A DNA stretch of 64,000 nucleotides. Origin: Cytospora piceicola (Eukaryota > Ascomycota > Sordariomycetes > Diaporthales > Cytosporaceae). Shown piece after piece: positions 32,442 through 46,123 of this stretch. The stretch is from contig JALQBC010000018.1 of the NCBI GenBank assembly GCA_023375675.1, forward strand, positions 496,001-560,000, given 5' to 3'. Position 1 is the stretch's first letter. The number at the start of each line of letters is the position of its first letter. The notes beneath the pieces are model-generated. The model saw only the letters and a program-made list of their open reading frames with translations. It was not told the origin of the DNA and searched no databases. The position numbers were made by a program, and so were the translations under genes.

Positions 32442-35400
32442 CAACGCTCGAAGTGACGTCGGAATTGGGTGCGGTCCCGACCACCCCAGAACGGGGCCTG
32501 TCAAATTACAGCGTCGCATCCGCTCGAATTATTCCCGACATTTTGTCTCTCTCATTTCCCAACCTGCCTTTCCTTCATTCAGCCTTGTAATGAACTAAGC
32601 TTGTCGTGCTTTGCTCGAAGCCGACTGGATGGGTTTACGACCCTTCCCGTCCGTTCGGTCCGGTCCTTGTTTTTAGTGGCGTCGACCGCATTTAATTCAT
32701 ATCGCCTGCTTGAGAACCTACCGTCCGTCCCTCTCATGAGTGTCTCTAAGGTGAGGAGCTTCTCGTGCTTTACTCGTGCATACAAAGTTGGATCTCAGGG
32801 GAGGACTGTCGTAGCCTTCGAGCAAGGGTCCAGACCTCCTGCCTCCGCTTGAACTCTGTGCTGTCTGTGGCCACTGGTCTGAGCATTTGGAGCCGAAGAA
32901 CGCTTCCCAATCAGTCAATCAGTCGCCTCTTGCGGCGCCGTATCTTCCAATCCCCGACAGAACCACCATCGCGGGTCCCTTAGGAACGGCCGTGCGCTCT
33001 TCTCGTCCCAGCCCAATCACACACCAGAAGCCTACCTCTCGAAGGTGATTCGGCGCCCAAAGAGAGCCACATCTCCACGCCACAAGGTACATACGGCGGC
33101 ACCACTGCCGCCCCCCTCCCCGTCCCTCCAAATGGTTCGTCTCACCTCATTCCGCGGTTCGGCGCGTACCTGGCCTGGAACCATTCCCGGTAATCTGGGA
33201 TTGTCGTTCCTGCAGGTACGGGGCGGTTGGGAAGGGGGGGAAAAAAGGGGGCAGGGGCCACTCGGCAGTGGGGGTGTGTTGTGTATGGTGAAAGGGGACA
33301 ATGACGTTTGAGGTTCAGCACGTGCTGGTGACAATGGACACATCGTTGATCTCTGATGTTGAAGCACAATCTGTGGTGGCAGTTGCCACCTCAGCGGCAA
33401 GTCAACACCCATTGTTGGGATTCACAAGTAGCCTCACATGGATGGTCTCTCAAGCCCACGCGGGGTGGAAGGCCAATCAGCTCGGCCTCGAAGGCGCTGG
33501 GTCTTCCGTGGTACCCATACAAGGGCTCGCGCGAGCCTGCTTTTCGCGGCGCGAGCGTGGTATGCTGGGGCGAGGGACCGACTTTCTCCTTCCAGGAATG
33601 GCTCCCCAGCCGGTGTCGTGACGGTTCCCGCAACCGTTGGACGGTCGGACAGTGTCGAGAGAACAGCCGGGCCTCCAGGTCTGTTCGCGGATCTGCGGCG
33701 CGCGATGCTTTTGCCGGGCCCGCCCGCCGTCTGGTACGACGTTGTCTTACCAGAATCCGGGGCTTGTGCCGAGACAGGTGCGGTGATTACGGGGCGTGGT
33801 TACAGCAAAGGATTGTTTCTGTCGGGAGGCAGCCCAGGGGCCCAGCGGTTGACTGTCCAACCCCGGGATTGGAGGCTGCTGCATGCTACAAAGGTCAAAT
33901 ATACTTGGCGTTGCAGCGGTCACAAACACGGTATGAGCATAGTGGAGGGGGGCATTCTAGGTAAATATGTCCTACAGAGGAAGCAAGTTGCATTGACCTT
34001 GGATGTGGCTACCCGAGGCTTCGAATGGACCTCCGCGATGTTGCTCTGTTTGGGGATCCCCCAGACCCAGGTGGTGTTTTAGGTTGTCCACAACAGGCGG
34101 ATCAGGGTGTCGCCAACCCTTTCCCCATCCTGTCTTGTTGTGTAAGTGGAAAGGCTCAATACAGGGTCGGACACCACACACCCCTCCAGACACTCACTCG
34201 GTGGGTTGAGCTATTGCTCAACTAAAGCCAGGGCCACAGCGTAGATAAACTACGTGGCAAAGATTGTCAGGGCAAATGCAATGTGAGAGTTATCGCCAAC
34301 CCGGGAGAGTCTTGTATCCCTTGAAGCCGTGTATAATAATAACCAGCCACAGAGATTGTAGCCTGGTGAAGTCCAGATGTCAAGTCGAGAGTACCTAGGT
34401 AGTGTACAGCATACCGCAGATAACCTTTTGACATGTTCACCAACATTCTTCATAGATGTACTTGCCCAGGTGGTTAAGTACTCACTCGCAGCGACGGTGT
34501 CCCTTCAGTCGCAAGCCCTGGAGATGCCTAATGGCCCCTCCACCTGGACGCCACTTACTACCACGTATGCTATAATCCATTCTTCAAGACTCACCGATAG
34601 CTCTTGGTTTTAGAGGTCGCTACCTAGGTGGAAACTTCCGCGCAACATACCAATCACTACGGTCTTGGCCATGTTTCTCCATCAGCAGTCGCGGGCTGAT
34701 CGGGCCCTACCGTGGAGCTCATGCACGTCAACATGTGCAAGTCTCGCTCTAGCCTGCCAACATTGAGGCCGTATCGTCCTGTTTATTTGTATCAACCTCC
34801 GAGTACAGCAGGGTAAGATCCATCCTGAATTGTGTCAACGGTTCTGGGGATCGCCTCGTCTGACCTTGGGAGCACTTGAGCTAGGTAGCCACCAGCATCC
34901 CAGGCCAAGCGCCGCAACCTTGGAAGTCTCTGCTGTGCAGCCACTATAAATCCTGGGGCGCACTCTTCATCGACTATATACTTCCGTGGCCTCGCTTGGG
35001 AGCGCAGCTTTAGATACATCGTTCTTGGTCATCAGGTGTGGTGTAAGATCGGACAATATCGATGCAGTGATAGATGATAATCAATCCAAGTTCGCCGCAG
35101 ACTTGAAGACAAAACTCTCGTCCGTACATAGTTCATGTGATAAGAACGGTGATGTTTTGCAGATTGGGTTTCATCTTGAATCGGAATTGGTAGCGAGGAG
35201 ACACTGCGACCACCCCCTGGAGGAGAAGGAACCGTAGGCTGTCAGGGTGCACATAGGTAGTCATGGATGATACCCGAAAGCAAAGAAGATTATGTGCCAG
35301 GTGATGTTGCCCCTCGCTGTCTAACTGTCGTTGTCGTTGCTGACTTTCACGCAAGAATTGCAAGCCTGCTCCTGATCCCAGATTCCGGTCTCTAAGGGTA

Positions 35401-35850
35401 GTGACAAAGCAGTCCACACATGGCCCTGGAGGCTGTTCGGATTTTGACTTTCCTGAGCAAGTTCAAGATCCTGACGTTTTAGTCACTGCAGGATACGGTA
35501 ACACTGTTAACACTGTCACACCCTCCATAGTTGTCATCCTCAAGTCCTATCCATACTAAATATTGTTGGATTGGGATGAAATACTCCATACATGTGTGGA
35601 TATCACACGTGCCCAACTGTGCAGCTCTCCTGAGATTCTCACGAACAGCAGGCAGTAGACTATTTCATAGTAGCAAATAAGTTACTGAAAATTAATAACA
35701 CACACCACTGTCACGAATTTAAGAACCTGGGAAGCCATGTAATGCTGGTGGTGCCCTCATTAGTGCCCAGAAGGCCGACCCTATATTCTTTCCTACGCGC
35801 GAATCCCTCAATGTGGATCGAGTGTTGGAATATATCCTATAGTCTCCGAA

Positions 35851-36111
35851 TCAATGATGAACATCCTCCATATTACTGCCTCTGTAGGCAGCGATAACGT
35901 GGAAGATCGACCGATATATCTGACCCTCGTGCTCGTCCTCGGACAGCTTGCATGTGTCGTTAAGCCCGAAACCCTTTGCACACACAACGCCGCGGGGCTC
36001 TCGAGTAAGAAAAAAGGCCCATGGAACGACCCTGTTGTCCATCACAGTGATGAGGAACAACACTCATAGGACCACCGAATCGAACAGGCAAATCAGCAAG
36101 CAAAGAAACAT
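35851..36111 (-). pseudogene. Possible small secreted-protein ORF with internal TGA
   Basis: On the minus strand, ATG at 36111 opens a frame beginning MFLCLLICLFDSVVL, strongly hydrophobic and signal-like. A TGA (36066-36064) interrupts it, after which the same frame runs 70 codons through VLFLITVMDNRVVPWAF, two cysteines (GVVCAKGF and NDTCKL) and an acidic stretch to a stop at 35853-35851. An alternative is a 63-residue protein starting at the internal ATG (MDNRVV). No family is recognised. The signal could be chance, so confidence is low. Confidence 0.2.
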
Positions 36112-39100
36112 GACCCATCCGCCCTAGTGAATTCTGTTCTTATAGTTCGAGACCCCCAGTGCGTCGTTGCAGTATTATATTCGATGAACCGATCGTGGCT
36201 AATGTTCAGTATAATGCCACTATCTAGAAGGAAGGTATCCAGCCAGGTCAAGCGACGCAGCGCGCGGTCAAGCCTCGCTGCGTAAAATGCATTAGGGGGC
36301 GCGATAAGACGAGTTTCCCTTACCCAGATGATGCCCGGAAGGTTGAGTTCTGGAATTCAAGGCGTTGGAGCATAGATTTGGTCGTCAGTAGACTGCTGTT
36401 ATGATGCTATCAAGGGACGAATGTCCCGTCGTGATCGATCAAAGCAGAAGTGTACGCATAGTAAAGTCAATACGCGAAGCTGGTAACAGCGTGCCACGCC
36501 ATATATGTTTGATGATGCCTACTGACTACATAATACACGGTGTGTCCGCCCCAGATCTCTGGGGACTACACTATAGCCTGGGTAGTAGCAAAGGTCGATA
36601 GGTTGTTTATGGACCCACAAGGCCAGTGTATCAGTCGCCCTCAAAGTCTTAGGCCTGTTGCTGTTTACTGCTTTGTGCTCACACCTTCAGCCTTCATGCA
36701 CATGTTGCGGCGACACGTGGACATTCTTGCTTAACCGGATCAGGCATTGATGCTTGTTGTAACTTTCTAAGTCTATAGAGCCCATACTCTTCTAAGGGTC
36801 AGAATCTTTTACTGGGATACATGTACCACACATATCAGGTCCACGGGTGCCAGAAGCTCATCAACCATTAGGTCTTAGAATTACTGCATGTGGGTGATAG
36901 ACCCGATGACCTATTTACTCACGGGTGACCAGTTACCCAGTTACCTAATGACCCACGAGTATATCTTTCCTGGACCTATCGACCATGTTTGTCTCCTGCC
37001 CGCAAGGACGGTACATTGGTTGACACCCGCTTGAGGCGGCTGCTGGTAATAACTTCCTTCGGCTCTCGGGCGGAGACCAATTCCCTGTGGCAATAAGGGC
37101 GTTAGTCTAAGTATAGAGGCCAACCGACTTGCATAGGGGTGGGGGCAAGGTCTGACTGACAGAAGCAAAGACACGTGCGAAGTTTCTAAACTTAGCCTTC
37201 TGCAGCATCCACCAATGATAGCCTCCCGAGGTTGCTTCCAAGGGTGGCGGATGTTTCCTTCCGAAGCAGCGGCATGACAGGCCACCGAGTTGAGCCACTT
37301 CGTTTCTTCTGATCGAGTTTGAAATATAGGCACATCACAATGCTTTGGGAGAAGTGCCTTCAGGTGCTCCACTGTGATTCGCCTCCTCTAGGCAGCCTTC
37401 TTCATAATGCTTCCAATGATGAGGACAACGCGGCTTACCCTACTACAGTAGACCACTCAAAACAATATAGAAAAAATATACCGAAATGACCCGGCAATAT
37501 GATAGACACAAGATGGTAAAAAGAAGATGGCAGACACAATGAGAATTGGATTCACTCCTTGCCGCCGTGATGGATGCCAGGCCCCGATTCAGGAGTGCCA
37601 GTCCTCCTCAGCTAGCCCCCCCTCAATCCAGTCCAAGCATAGAGCTTTGAGTGGCTGCGTGCGAACTCTTAACAAGTCTATCGCATCTATCTGAAACAAT
37701 GGCAACGAGACGAAGGTGGGATTACGGGGAGAGTGGACATCCGTCCGTCGGCAGAACAGGCGGTGGCGCCAAGGCGTGTAATCTGGTCAACCAAGATATG
37801 TCCCCCGCACGGAATGCTAACTGCCCTACACGGTGGCTACCCCAAGGTAGTCCCGAATCGACGACGTGGCGGCGGAGTGGCAGACAACATCTCCACGTCC
37901 ACAGACCCGAAGGATCGGTGGGGTGTCGGTTACCGCGTCGCTTGGAGGCGTCTAGAACTGGAGAACATGAGCAGCGTGGCAGGAGCACTGGCGGCTATGG
38001 CGTCAAACCCATTGGTGTGTGCCTGTTGGTCTTTGATCTTGGGTTTGATGGAGGGTCAGCTTCATTGTGCATGACACCCTTTCCTCCATTCTTCCTTGCC
38101 AAGATGTTGATCTTAGACACGCAGTGACCGGATCAGCAATCTGGTGCAAAAGCACTCGGCAATGCGGCGGCGAAGTTTGCAGGAACGTGTCCTGTCGTGG
38201 CTGACCAGTATTGATTGGACCCCAAATCGATGGTTGCCCTGGGGAAGACAATAGAGGGCCAGATATCCGGCCACAACGCCCCCCCCCCCGGGTCCCACCC
38301 CTATCGCTCTGGGGGCGCATCTTGAAGATGCACTGCCGCCAGCCATCCTGTCTTGTTCAAGACTCCAACTCCATCCGGTGCAAGGCAGCGTCTAAGTGAT
38401 ATACATACCAAGCCTCGTCCAAAGATGCTTCTTGAGCATTCACCGGTCGAGAGTTTGGGAAACTCTGCCGCATGTGGCGCGCGCTCATGGCTTGGGCCTG
38501 CCAATATGGCCCGGCAGAATCTTGAGCCCAGCAACCTTGCAAGAACCGCCAAGTCTCGGATAATATTCAGAGCTTTCTTTGCAACAGAGAGAAATTAAAC
38601 AGCCACTTGGCTGACAGAACCCATCCATGGACGGACAGCAAAATGGTACCCGCGCGCTGTCGGGGGCGGGAAGAAGGAAAGCAGGGAAGAAGCCACTGGC
38701 TGGCGGGCTATGCCATGTTCAATAGCTGAGAGTGACTTCGGGATGTGGTGGATATGTATGGTCTGTTGGTCGGCGCTTGGGTAAGAGCAGGAAATAAATA
38801 TTAAATGTCCAAAGCAGCCAGCATGGCGACGCTGCCCAGGGAAGGAAGCACTTGAAATGAGGATGACGATGAGACCACGAACAACAAGCATTTTACCTGT
38901 GATGTTGCCTTCGTTTGTGCCGTGTCTGTCTCTGATCTCGCGCTGTTCTCCCGAGCTGCCGAGGTCGTCAGGGTGTGAAAGCTGCAAAACCTGTGATAGA
39001 CAGACCCACCAACCAAGTATTGTTTCTCCAAGGTCCCGCCCATACTATGTATAGTAGCCATCAGCCCCTCGGACCGTTTCACAAGGTTCGAGAAGAAATA

Positions 39101-39980
39101 ATCGAAGCAAGCGTGTTCCCGGTCGCCTCGTGTGAAGTGGATGAGATGAAATCTGATCACACCGGGGAGTGAGTGTCGGGGCTGAATGGCTGAATGGCTG
39201 AATGGTTGAATGGCTGCAAAAGTTGCCAAAAAGTCAAGGTTGAACGTGGTTGGATGTTCATCACGCTTGATGAGTAAGCAGGATACAGCCAATAGGAAGA
39301 CGTATCTGCGATGTTACTAAAAAAAGGCAAGCGCGCTGTGTGCAGGGACAATCTACCCAGGTAGCGTCCTGACCCCACCTGCCCAATCAGAATTGACGGG
39401 CCCGCACAGACGTGCCCCCGTCACAGCGGCTAACGAGTGAGCAGGTGGAACTTGGCGGGGACATTGCGGACTTCTCAACCAAAGTCACTCGGTCACTCAG
39501 TCACTCAGTCACTGTCACTCACTGTCACTCACTGTCACTTTCACCTTCACATCATCATCCATTCCATTCCATCCATCCACTTCCGTCTTCCCGTCTTCCC
39601 GTCTTCTCCCCCCCCAGCACCTTTCGCCCTTCATTCGCCGCCCTCGCTGGAACCCGTCTCTCCCTTGGTGTATCCTCTACAAGATACGACGACTTTCAGA
39701 CCATCCATCTAGATATTTGCCCCCGTTGATATAAGGCATAGTTCAGACATTACCCAGTCCCGATGTTGTTACTGTGTACATAGTACGAACTACACAAAAG
39801 GGAACCTTGGAGAAGACCTGAGGTACTATCCACCTTGGGCAGTACAGATCAGCAGGGACACACACAAACCACGAGCTGCCTGATTGACTGATTATCTTCT
39901 CACGGACAGGGCAGGACCAGCGACAAGCGGACAGGAACAGCGACAGCCCGACAACCAGTCGTAAGGCTGGGACATTCGAG
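36112..39980. other. Gene-poor block, continued
   Basis: No supported gene; frames are short and overlapping on both strands. It contains a GGCTGAATGGCTGAATGGCT-type repeat (39178-39215) and imperfect TCACTCAG/TCACTG repeats (39484-39545). Confidence 0.5.
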
Positions 39981-41679
39981 GTAAAGAGGAGCCACGGACA
40001 TCGATAATCCCTTCTGTGTCGACAGGACTGTGATATTCGTCGTGGGTCAGTGCAATTCGGAGATTTCCTTGCTGGCGCTTACGGGGTACTCGAGCAGCTG
40101 TAAGAAGTACGCAGTACTGTGTAAGTACATACATACATACATTCTGTACTTGGATCCTCACTCCCAGGGCTCAGAGTGCTCCACTCCACTCCACCCCGTC
40201 AACTCTGTCTGCTCCACGTACGTACCCAGGTCAATTCCGTATGTCTGGCCTTGTCTGCCAGTCATTCCATTCTTCATCGGCATAAACCAGCAGATACGAA
40301 CAGGTACAGATACGTACATACTATACTTCTCACAATAGCAACGGCAACACCCCTCTACTTGAGTACTCTGCCTCCTTCGACACGGATATCAAGTCAATAC
40401 CTGCCAGCCTGCCTGTCCTTCTTCTCCTTGATTGGGATAGGACAAGTACCATCACTTGGGGGTGTGTGTATGTGTGTGTGTGTGTCACTCACTCGCTCGG
40501 CCACCAGACCCATTATCCACTTGCAACTTGACTGGAGCTCCCTGGCTGCACTTCGAGCTTACACTAAGGCATCTTCTAGCACACACACACATACGCTTCA
40601 CACGCAGCCTTTCGACCAATCGCACTTGGCCTACCACTCAAAAGCTCTCTGGACGAGGGGCATTCTTCCCTGTTCCGGCCTTAGCCCCTCCAGATCGTGG
40701 GCCCTGTCTTCGATCTACATACAGACGCTGTCTCTTCTGGCCCACATCGTCTCATCACTCTACCGCTTATTCCTGGGTCTGGTACACCTGGTACACCGGC
40801 ACCGGGCAAGCCTGCCAGTCTGCCCAAACGGCGTCTATTCTACCAAGTGCACTGGGGAAGAAGACTGTTTGCTGTCGGCCTGTCCTGCCTGTCCCTGGAA
40901 GACGATTGGAACTCGTGCTCCGACGTGGCCTTCGAAGCCGCGGCCACCCATGAGTGAGCAGCAACACACAAAAGACCTACAGTGCAGTACGCCTGTACGC
41001 CTATTTTCAAGTCTGCACTCCTCGCACCGAGCCGCCAGCTCATCCTCAGCATAATAAACAAAGACGCAATACCACTGGCTCTTATTCGCCCACACAGAAC
41101 CACGAGGCCGAAACAACCCCTGGTCCCCCCGGTCCGCTGCTTCGGGCTGAACTTGGACCCCATTCATCATACTACACGCTTGCCTTGCCTTGTCGTCAAG
41201 ACGCGGGGAGCTAGCCTACCAGGAAACTGTACTTCCGTCTCCCTTCTTTGCACTCACACCCTAGCCGCCCTTCTCACATCCCGCATCCTGTCGCATCCCA
41301 CCTCAAGGCTCCTGTGCCCTGCAACCTTTTTGCCGCCGTCTCTGACTTGGCTGCGCCTACCTGCCCGACTTCATATAACCTTTGCGGTCCTACTATCACC
41401 CACACTTTCTCTTATTTTCTCTTCTCCCCAACTGCCGGACTCAACTCTTCCTGCCTTCACAACCTTGTAAGGCAAAGTTGATCTCCTGTCACTGCAGCTC
41501 AACGGGCACTATCCCGAGTCATTCGTTTGGCTTGACAACTTCTCCGGACCTCAACCACCGCACGTCATAACACATACCCTGCTGTCGGTCCAGCCCGTCG
41601 TCTCCCACACACAACTTCCTCGCTCTCGGTAATAGGTCCTCATATCTCACACATCTCTACGCCACGCCATCTGGTCAAG
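39981..41679 (+). promoter_or_regulatory. Long pyrimidine-rich leader/promoter of the Ser/Pro-rich gene
   Basis: From about 40.1 kb the plus strand is poor in purine-rich stop codons and carries GT (40461-40486) and CA microsatellites. It then becomes continuously C/T-rich up to the ATG at 41680 (CACGCCATCTGGTCAAGATG). This is typical of a long fungal 5' leader with several upstream ATGs. Confidence 0.5.
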
Positions 41680-42645
41680 ATGCCTGTCACAAGAAGACCA
41701 AAGCTGCCGTCCCTGGCCACGCCTACCTCTGGCAACTTCCCTGCAGATGCTCTCCTGACTTCGGACGCCCTCCTGTCTGCCTCGTCAGTACGGACACCAC
41801 ACTCGGCATCGCTTCTGAAGAGTTCGCTGCCGTCTGCAGGCCTATACTCTGCGGGTCTCCCTTCGGCTGGGCTCCCGTCAGCGCCATTCGACTACCCGCC
41901 AACCCCGAGTATGCTGTCAGCAACAAAACAGGAAGACATGCCGGAAAAGACACCAATCACCCCGCCCCTGGCCTACATGGACTTCCTGAAAAGTATCAGC
42001 GCCGCCTCTCCCACGGTGACGAGCCCGCCCTTGACAGCCCCGTTGATGAGCAAGACGCCACTTCACCGGACGTCTACCTCGGGGAGCACGGCGAGCACGA
42101 CAAGTGCAACCAGCACAGCTAGCACAGCCAGCACGGCGACGTGTAAAACGGAGGATTCGGCTTCGGACAGCAATGCGGAGGTCGATCTCGACAGCGCACC
42201 CACGTCAGCGAGCACATCCAGCGGTGCCACAGATTGCAGCTGCAAATGCGAACATGTGCACAAGTCTCCGAAGCCAACACACATCCAGATCAAGCAGCCT
42301 CCCTCACCACTGGGGACCTACCCCCTCTCAGCCCCTGCAACAGGTCCAACAAATTTCCCTAGTTTCCGCATCCCTCCCAGCCCCGCAGTCGACAGCCCCT
42401 TGCGATCACCATATAGCGCGAGGAGCATCAAGAGCCCCTTTGACTGGGACGCAGCGCTGAAGTCGAAGAGGTACCGCGAGGTCATCAAGCCACCGACCTC
42501 CGCTGTGGGGACCGGGGGAGCGCAGTCGCCTCGTTGCGAAAAGGGAAGGAGTGTCAAGCACATACGGGAGGTGGTCACGAGGACGGTCACCTACACGCCG
42601 AGGATGGATCCAGCACCCAAAGGGAAGAGAAGGAAACTCGAATGA
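41680..42645 (+). CDS. Ser/Thr/Pro-rich conserved fungal protein, probably nuclear; function unknown
   Basis: A 321-residue intronless protein. It contains tandem SAGLP units (about 52-66), a TPPLAYMDFLKSIS segment (95-107), a long Ser/Thr/Ala low-complexity run (about 130-180), a Cys-containing DCSCKCEHVH motif (about 190-200) and a more ordered part RIPPSPAVDSPLRSPYSARS...SPFDWDAALKSKRYREV (about 230-270). The end is a basic KGKRRKLE, which resembles a nuclear localisation signal. The many SP/TP sites suggest proline-directed phosphorylation. I recognise the type as a conserved Sordariomycete hypothetical but know no function. The CSCKCEHVH segment could bind a metal, but four ligands are not clearly spaced. 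Confidence 0.7.
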   Translation: MPVTRRPKLPSLATPTSGNFPADALLTSDALLSASSVRTPHSASLLKSSLPSAGLYSAGLPSAGLPSAPFDYPPTPSMLSATKQEDMPEKTPITPPLAYMDFLKSISAASPTVTSPPLTAPLMSKTPLHRTSTSGSTASTTSATSTASTASTATCKTEDSASDSNAEVDLDSAPTSASTSSGATDCSCKCEHVHKSPKPTHIQIKQPPSPLGTYPLSAPATGPTNFPSFRIPPSPAVDSPLRSPYSARSIKSPFDWDAALKSKRYREVIKPPTSAVGTGGAQSPRCEKGRSVKHIREVVTRTVTYTPRMDPAPKGKRRKLE

Positions 42646-45600
42646 GGGGACAGTGGAAGGCACATTACTCAACTGAGCCTTGAAACACCAGCACATTCTA
42701 CGACAATACGGGTCCATCAACAAACTACACCATCACTGTTCGCCGTTTCCTTTGTCCACAAACAACCGCAGGGTTACTATTGGACCATCCTCTCCAGGTC
42801 GCCTAGTGGGATCAGATCCTCCGGGACCAACCCGTGAGACTATCCCTGGCGGCAACACCTCGCGCACCCGTCTAGCACGCGTGACTAGAAGCCACGAACC
42901 CTCAACCACACCATCTCAGCACCACCAAAGCCGTTACCTTCCCACACTTCCACAACCAACAACACTAAATCCTGATGAGCATGAACTGCATCGCGCGTCC
43001 AATGACGAGCCAATCAAAAAGAGCAGCCGGAGTTATTTTGGGGAAGACACTATGGAGAAAGATATGGCGGGAGGATCAACTGACTTGGAATGACCATGAC
43101 CACATGATGGCACTCGGCGTTGCAGGCGGCGTCTTGAAACTACCACCACCACCACCACCACCACTGTATCAATGCGAGGGGATACCATTGGAAGGAACAT
43201 TCGGTGGACCAGCGATCAATTTTTTTTATTGGGATAAAGCGGGTTAGGAAACCATGGATTTACGTATTACAACTATCAGGCCAATCTCGAATGAGTATCT
43301 TTACCACATCTTTACTGTGCCTACATGTTCCCTGAGCGCCATTATGCGTGAAACACACGCTCGAGCACACACAGAGACCCATCACCGGATCTCACGGGTT
43401 GGACCCGACAACGTGATGAAGGCTTGCTTGTTTGTTTGTTTCTCCTCTGTTACCAGCCACCGAATATATGCGACCCGTCCTGCCGGCCCATCTGAGTACC
43501 CGACGGGAATCGACTCCGGGTCTCGAGGAACGGCCGCCCTTCTCAAACGACACCCCCGCAAGGAACACACTGGTCGCCCGAACGGCCTCCCGGCCGAGAA
43601 GGAGAAGGGAAGCGAATATAGCGCAGCGAAAACCAGGGGGGGGGGGGGGTTTGAAACTGTGCCCACTAGCACTGTTACGGACCCTCTATCAATTGGAGAA
43701 ACAATATCATCGAACCCGGCAAGGCTCGTGATCACCTGTAGATGTGCTACCTACTCTACATGTCACTTATCTACACATACCTCAATACCAGGCAGCCAGC
43801 CCACCGAGAAGGACGCCCAGCACATGGACGGGAAAAGCAAGACGTGATAGCGAGAACCTCCCGGCAAGCTGGTTCACTGCAAGTAATAGAAAGATGTGAA
43901 AAGCAACGAAAATAGATCAAGGGGGGGGGCAGAATGTGATCTCTCCCTTGGCTCCCTGATGTCGCATTGGGAGATCTGGATGGGCGTGACACCACCCTGC
44001 CAGCGTCGGAACGGCGCTTGAACCTGCTCAGCTTGCAGCTGGTGATGCACACCGACAGATAGGATACTACATGGAGGAGGGGGGGAGGGCGAAGGTTGTG
44101 ACATTGTGTAAAAAAGTCCCGGAGTGTGAGTGTGGTGTGTGTCCATGTATCAGCTCAGCCACAGTACACGCCGAAGTACAAAACATACATATGAATGTCC
44201 CGGGGGGGAGGAGGGGGATGATGTATCAAACCACTCAGGACGAACATCACGGTGGAGATTCTTCAATCCTTCTCGCCATCACACTACATATCAGCATATC
44301 TACGGTACATGCTTCTTTGGTCCATGGGCGGAGAGGGAATCACGAAAGCATTTATTGGACCTCGGCAGTCGATGGAGTCGTCTTGAAGATGAGCAGGAGT
44401 AGAGACGGGAGCGAGGGCCCTTGTTCCTTGTAGTTGACAACACCGCCTTCCCGCAGCTAGTAGGATTTTATACGCGTATAAACTTCTTAACAGACGACAT
44501 ATCCCGGGCGCCACAGAACATCGTCAAAAGAGAGGCAGTTTGTACGCAGTAGCCAAAGTTTAAGTGCTGTGCGTACGTACATACAACGTTTTTCTGACCG
44601 ACAGGAAAAAGGAGAGAACCCCCTTTCCCATCCTGCCATCCCAGCAATTGCATGCAACTATCCCAGCATACAGCAATGCACTCCTGGTATGGCCTACCGA
44701 CCTGACTGACGGGTCCGACCAACCAAAAGCGCAACCCCCTGCCGCATCCGCCACCCAAAGACCATCACCACGCTCATCTGGGGGCCAACTGCAACCCTCG
44801 CAGGGATCAGGGATCAGGTGCAGAATGCTGCATCTAAGCGCCCGGCTTCCCCATGTCGTGCATGGTAGTGGGTTCCGTGGGAAAAGGTTGGGTGTTAGTC
44901 GATGGCCTTTGATTGGCCGGGCGTTAGGCGCTCAACTGTTTTTTTTCTGCCCCCCCTTTTTTTTGTGTGCCCCATTTCGTTGCTCTGCTTTGCTCTGGAT
45001 CTTCTCGCAAGGGGGGTCCTATCTGGGAGATATGGAGATATGGAGAAATGGATACTGGTAGGTACTAGTAGGCTTATCCTGCAGGAAGACTCGCGTGGGA
45101 AAGGAAAGAAGGTTGCAAGGGTGATGGTGGTTTTTTTTCTTTCATCACAGGTTTCGAGCTGAGATCTCAGGACAGTGTGTGGACCTACGTACTTAGGTAG
45201 GTGTATTATATCCACTTGCCATGCGTCCGGCATATGTTAATCACGGGTAGGTAGTCCTGTTGTGCCTGGTGGATAGTATTTGGTAGGTCGAGGAGGAACG
45301 ACACAGGTTAACCTTAATATCTAGAACGTGGTCTAGTGCCGGTGTGTGTCCGAAGGATGTGCGCAACTTATTGTTGTTGTTGTTGTGTTGCTGTCGTCGT
45401 CGTAGCAACTCGCCAAATGGGGGCTGGAGGAAGGACAATATGGCGGGCGTCAACGAGTCTATCCACATAGCCACCACTTCTGTACCAGAGTTCCGGACTG
45501 GCAACCACAGGCCTGGATTCACGCTAGATGCCTGAGGAGTACTCGCACGGCGCCCAACGAGTACCAGTATCGGTGCTACACTCCACCGTTCTCTTTGATC

Positions 45601-46123
45601 AGGCAGGTAGGACAACCAGGCCTCGTGTGGCCCCGGACGGAGGCCGAAAGTCGGCTTATTAACATATCAGTGTGGGCTTTGTCAACATATCAGAGATGTC
45701 ACATTCCCAGCCCCAACCCCCAAGTACTCCGCAATATATTCACTGCCTTGGCCCTGATATTGGGCGAGAGCCGAGGGTGGGGGGTTGGTGGTCAGAGGTT
45801 GGATCAAATGTATTCCAACCCGGGGGCTACCAGACACATTATTCTGGCTCAAAAAGATGACATCTGGCCGAACAACACTGGATGGAGAAGTCTGTTGAAT
45901 TTTCGACTATTTCGTCCCGATGAGAGTGGTTGAAGTGTTCTACTCTGTCGCACTTATGCTATGCCATGCGAAGTCAAGTTGTTGAAGTACTTATTCATCC
46001 GGAGCACCAGTAGACTCGAAAGGACATAAAACGCCGCCCTTTTTGATGCCTTCACAAAACCTTAACCCCGATCGTAATAGTTGACCAGCGTATTGATACG
46101 TTGTGCATTTCGCAACTCAAGCG
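42646..46123. other. Intergenic, no supported gene
   Basis: 3' region of the Ser/Pro-rich gene, then sparse sequence with ACC repeats (43142-43164), a long G-run (about 43637-43650), and a T-run followed by a C-run (44940-44965). ACTTAGGTAGGTG occurs at 45190. Frames are short and none is supported. Confidence 0.5.

Larger units (their letters stand above)
27191..35850. other. Gene-poor block rich in microsatellites
   Basis: About 8.7 kb without a supported gene. Simple repeats: GTCGA units (27668-27691), GCACT (28636-28659), ATCC (28903-28937), CAG x12 (30619-30654), CGGCTG (30775-30797), CGATG x6 (31791-31820) and ATC (32410-32441). TACCTAGGTA-type palindromes recur at about 28104, 28826, 29237, 29247, 30171, 34392 and 34621. 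No tRNA or 5S rRNA signature was found by eye. Confidence 0.5.

Noticed and set aside
33356..34082. Two overlapping plus-strand frames of about 200 codons
   Set aside because: They overlap in different frames with similar weak composition and show no domain or splice context.
40176..41054. 292-codon plus-strand frame before the Ser/Pro-rich gene
   Set aside because: The strand is pyrimidine-rich, so stop codons are rare by composition. No domain is present and overlapping frames are equally open; it is best read as leader.
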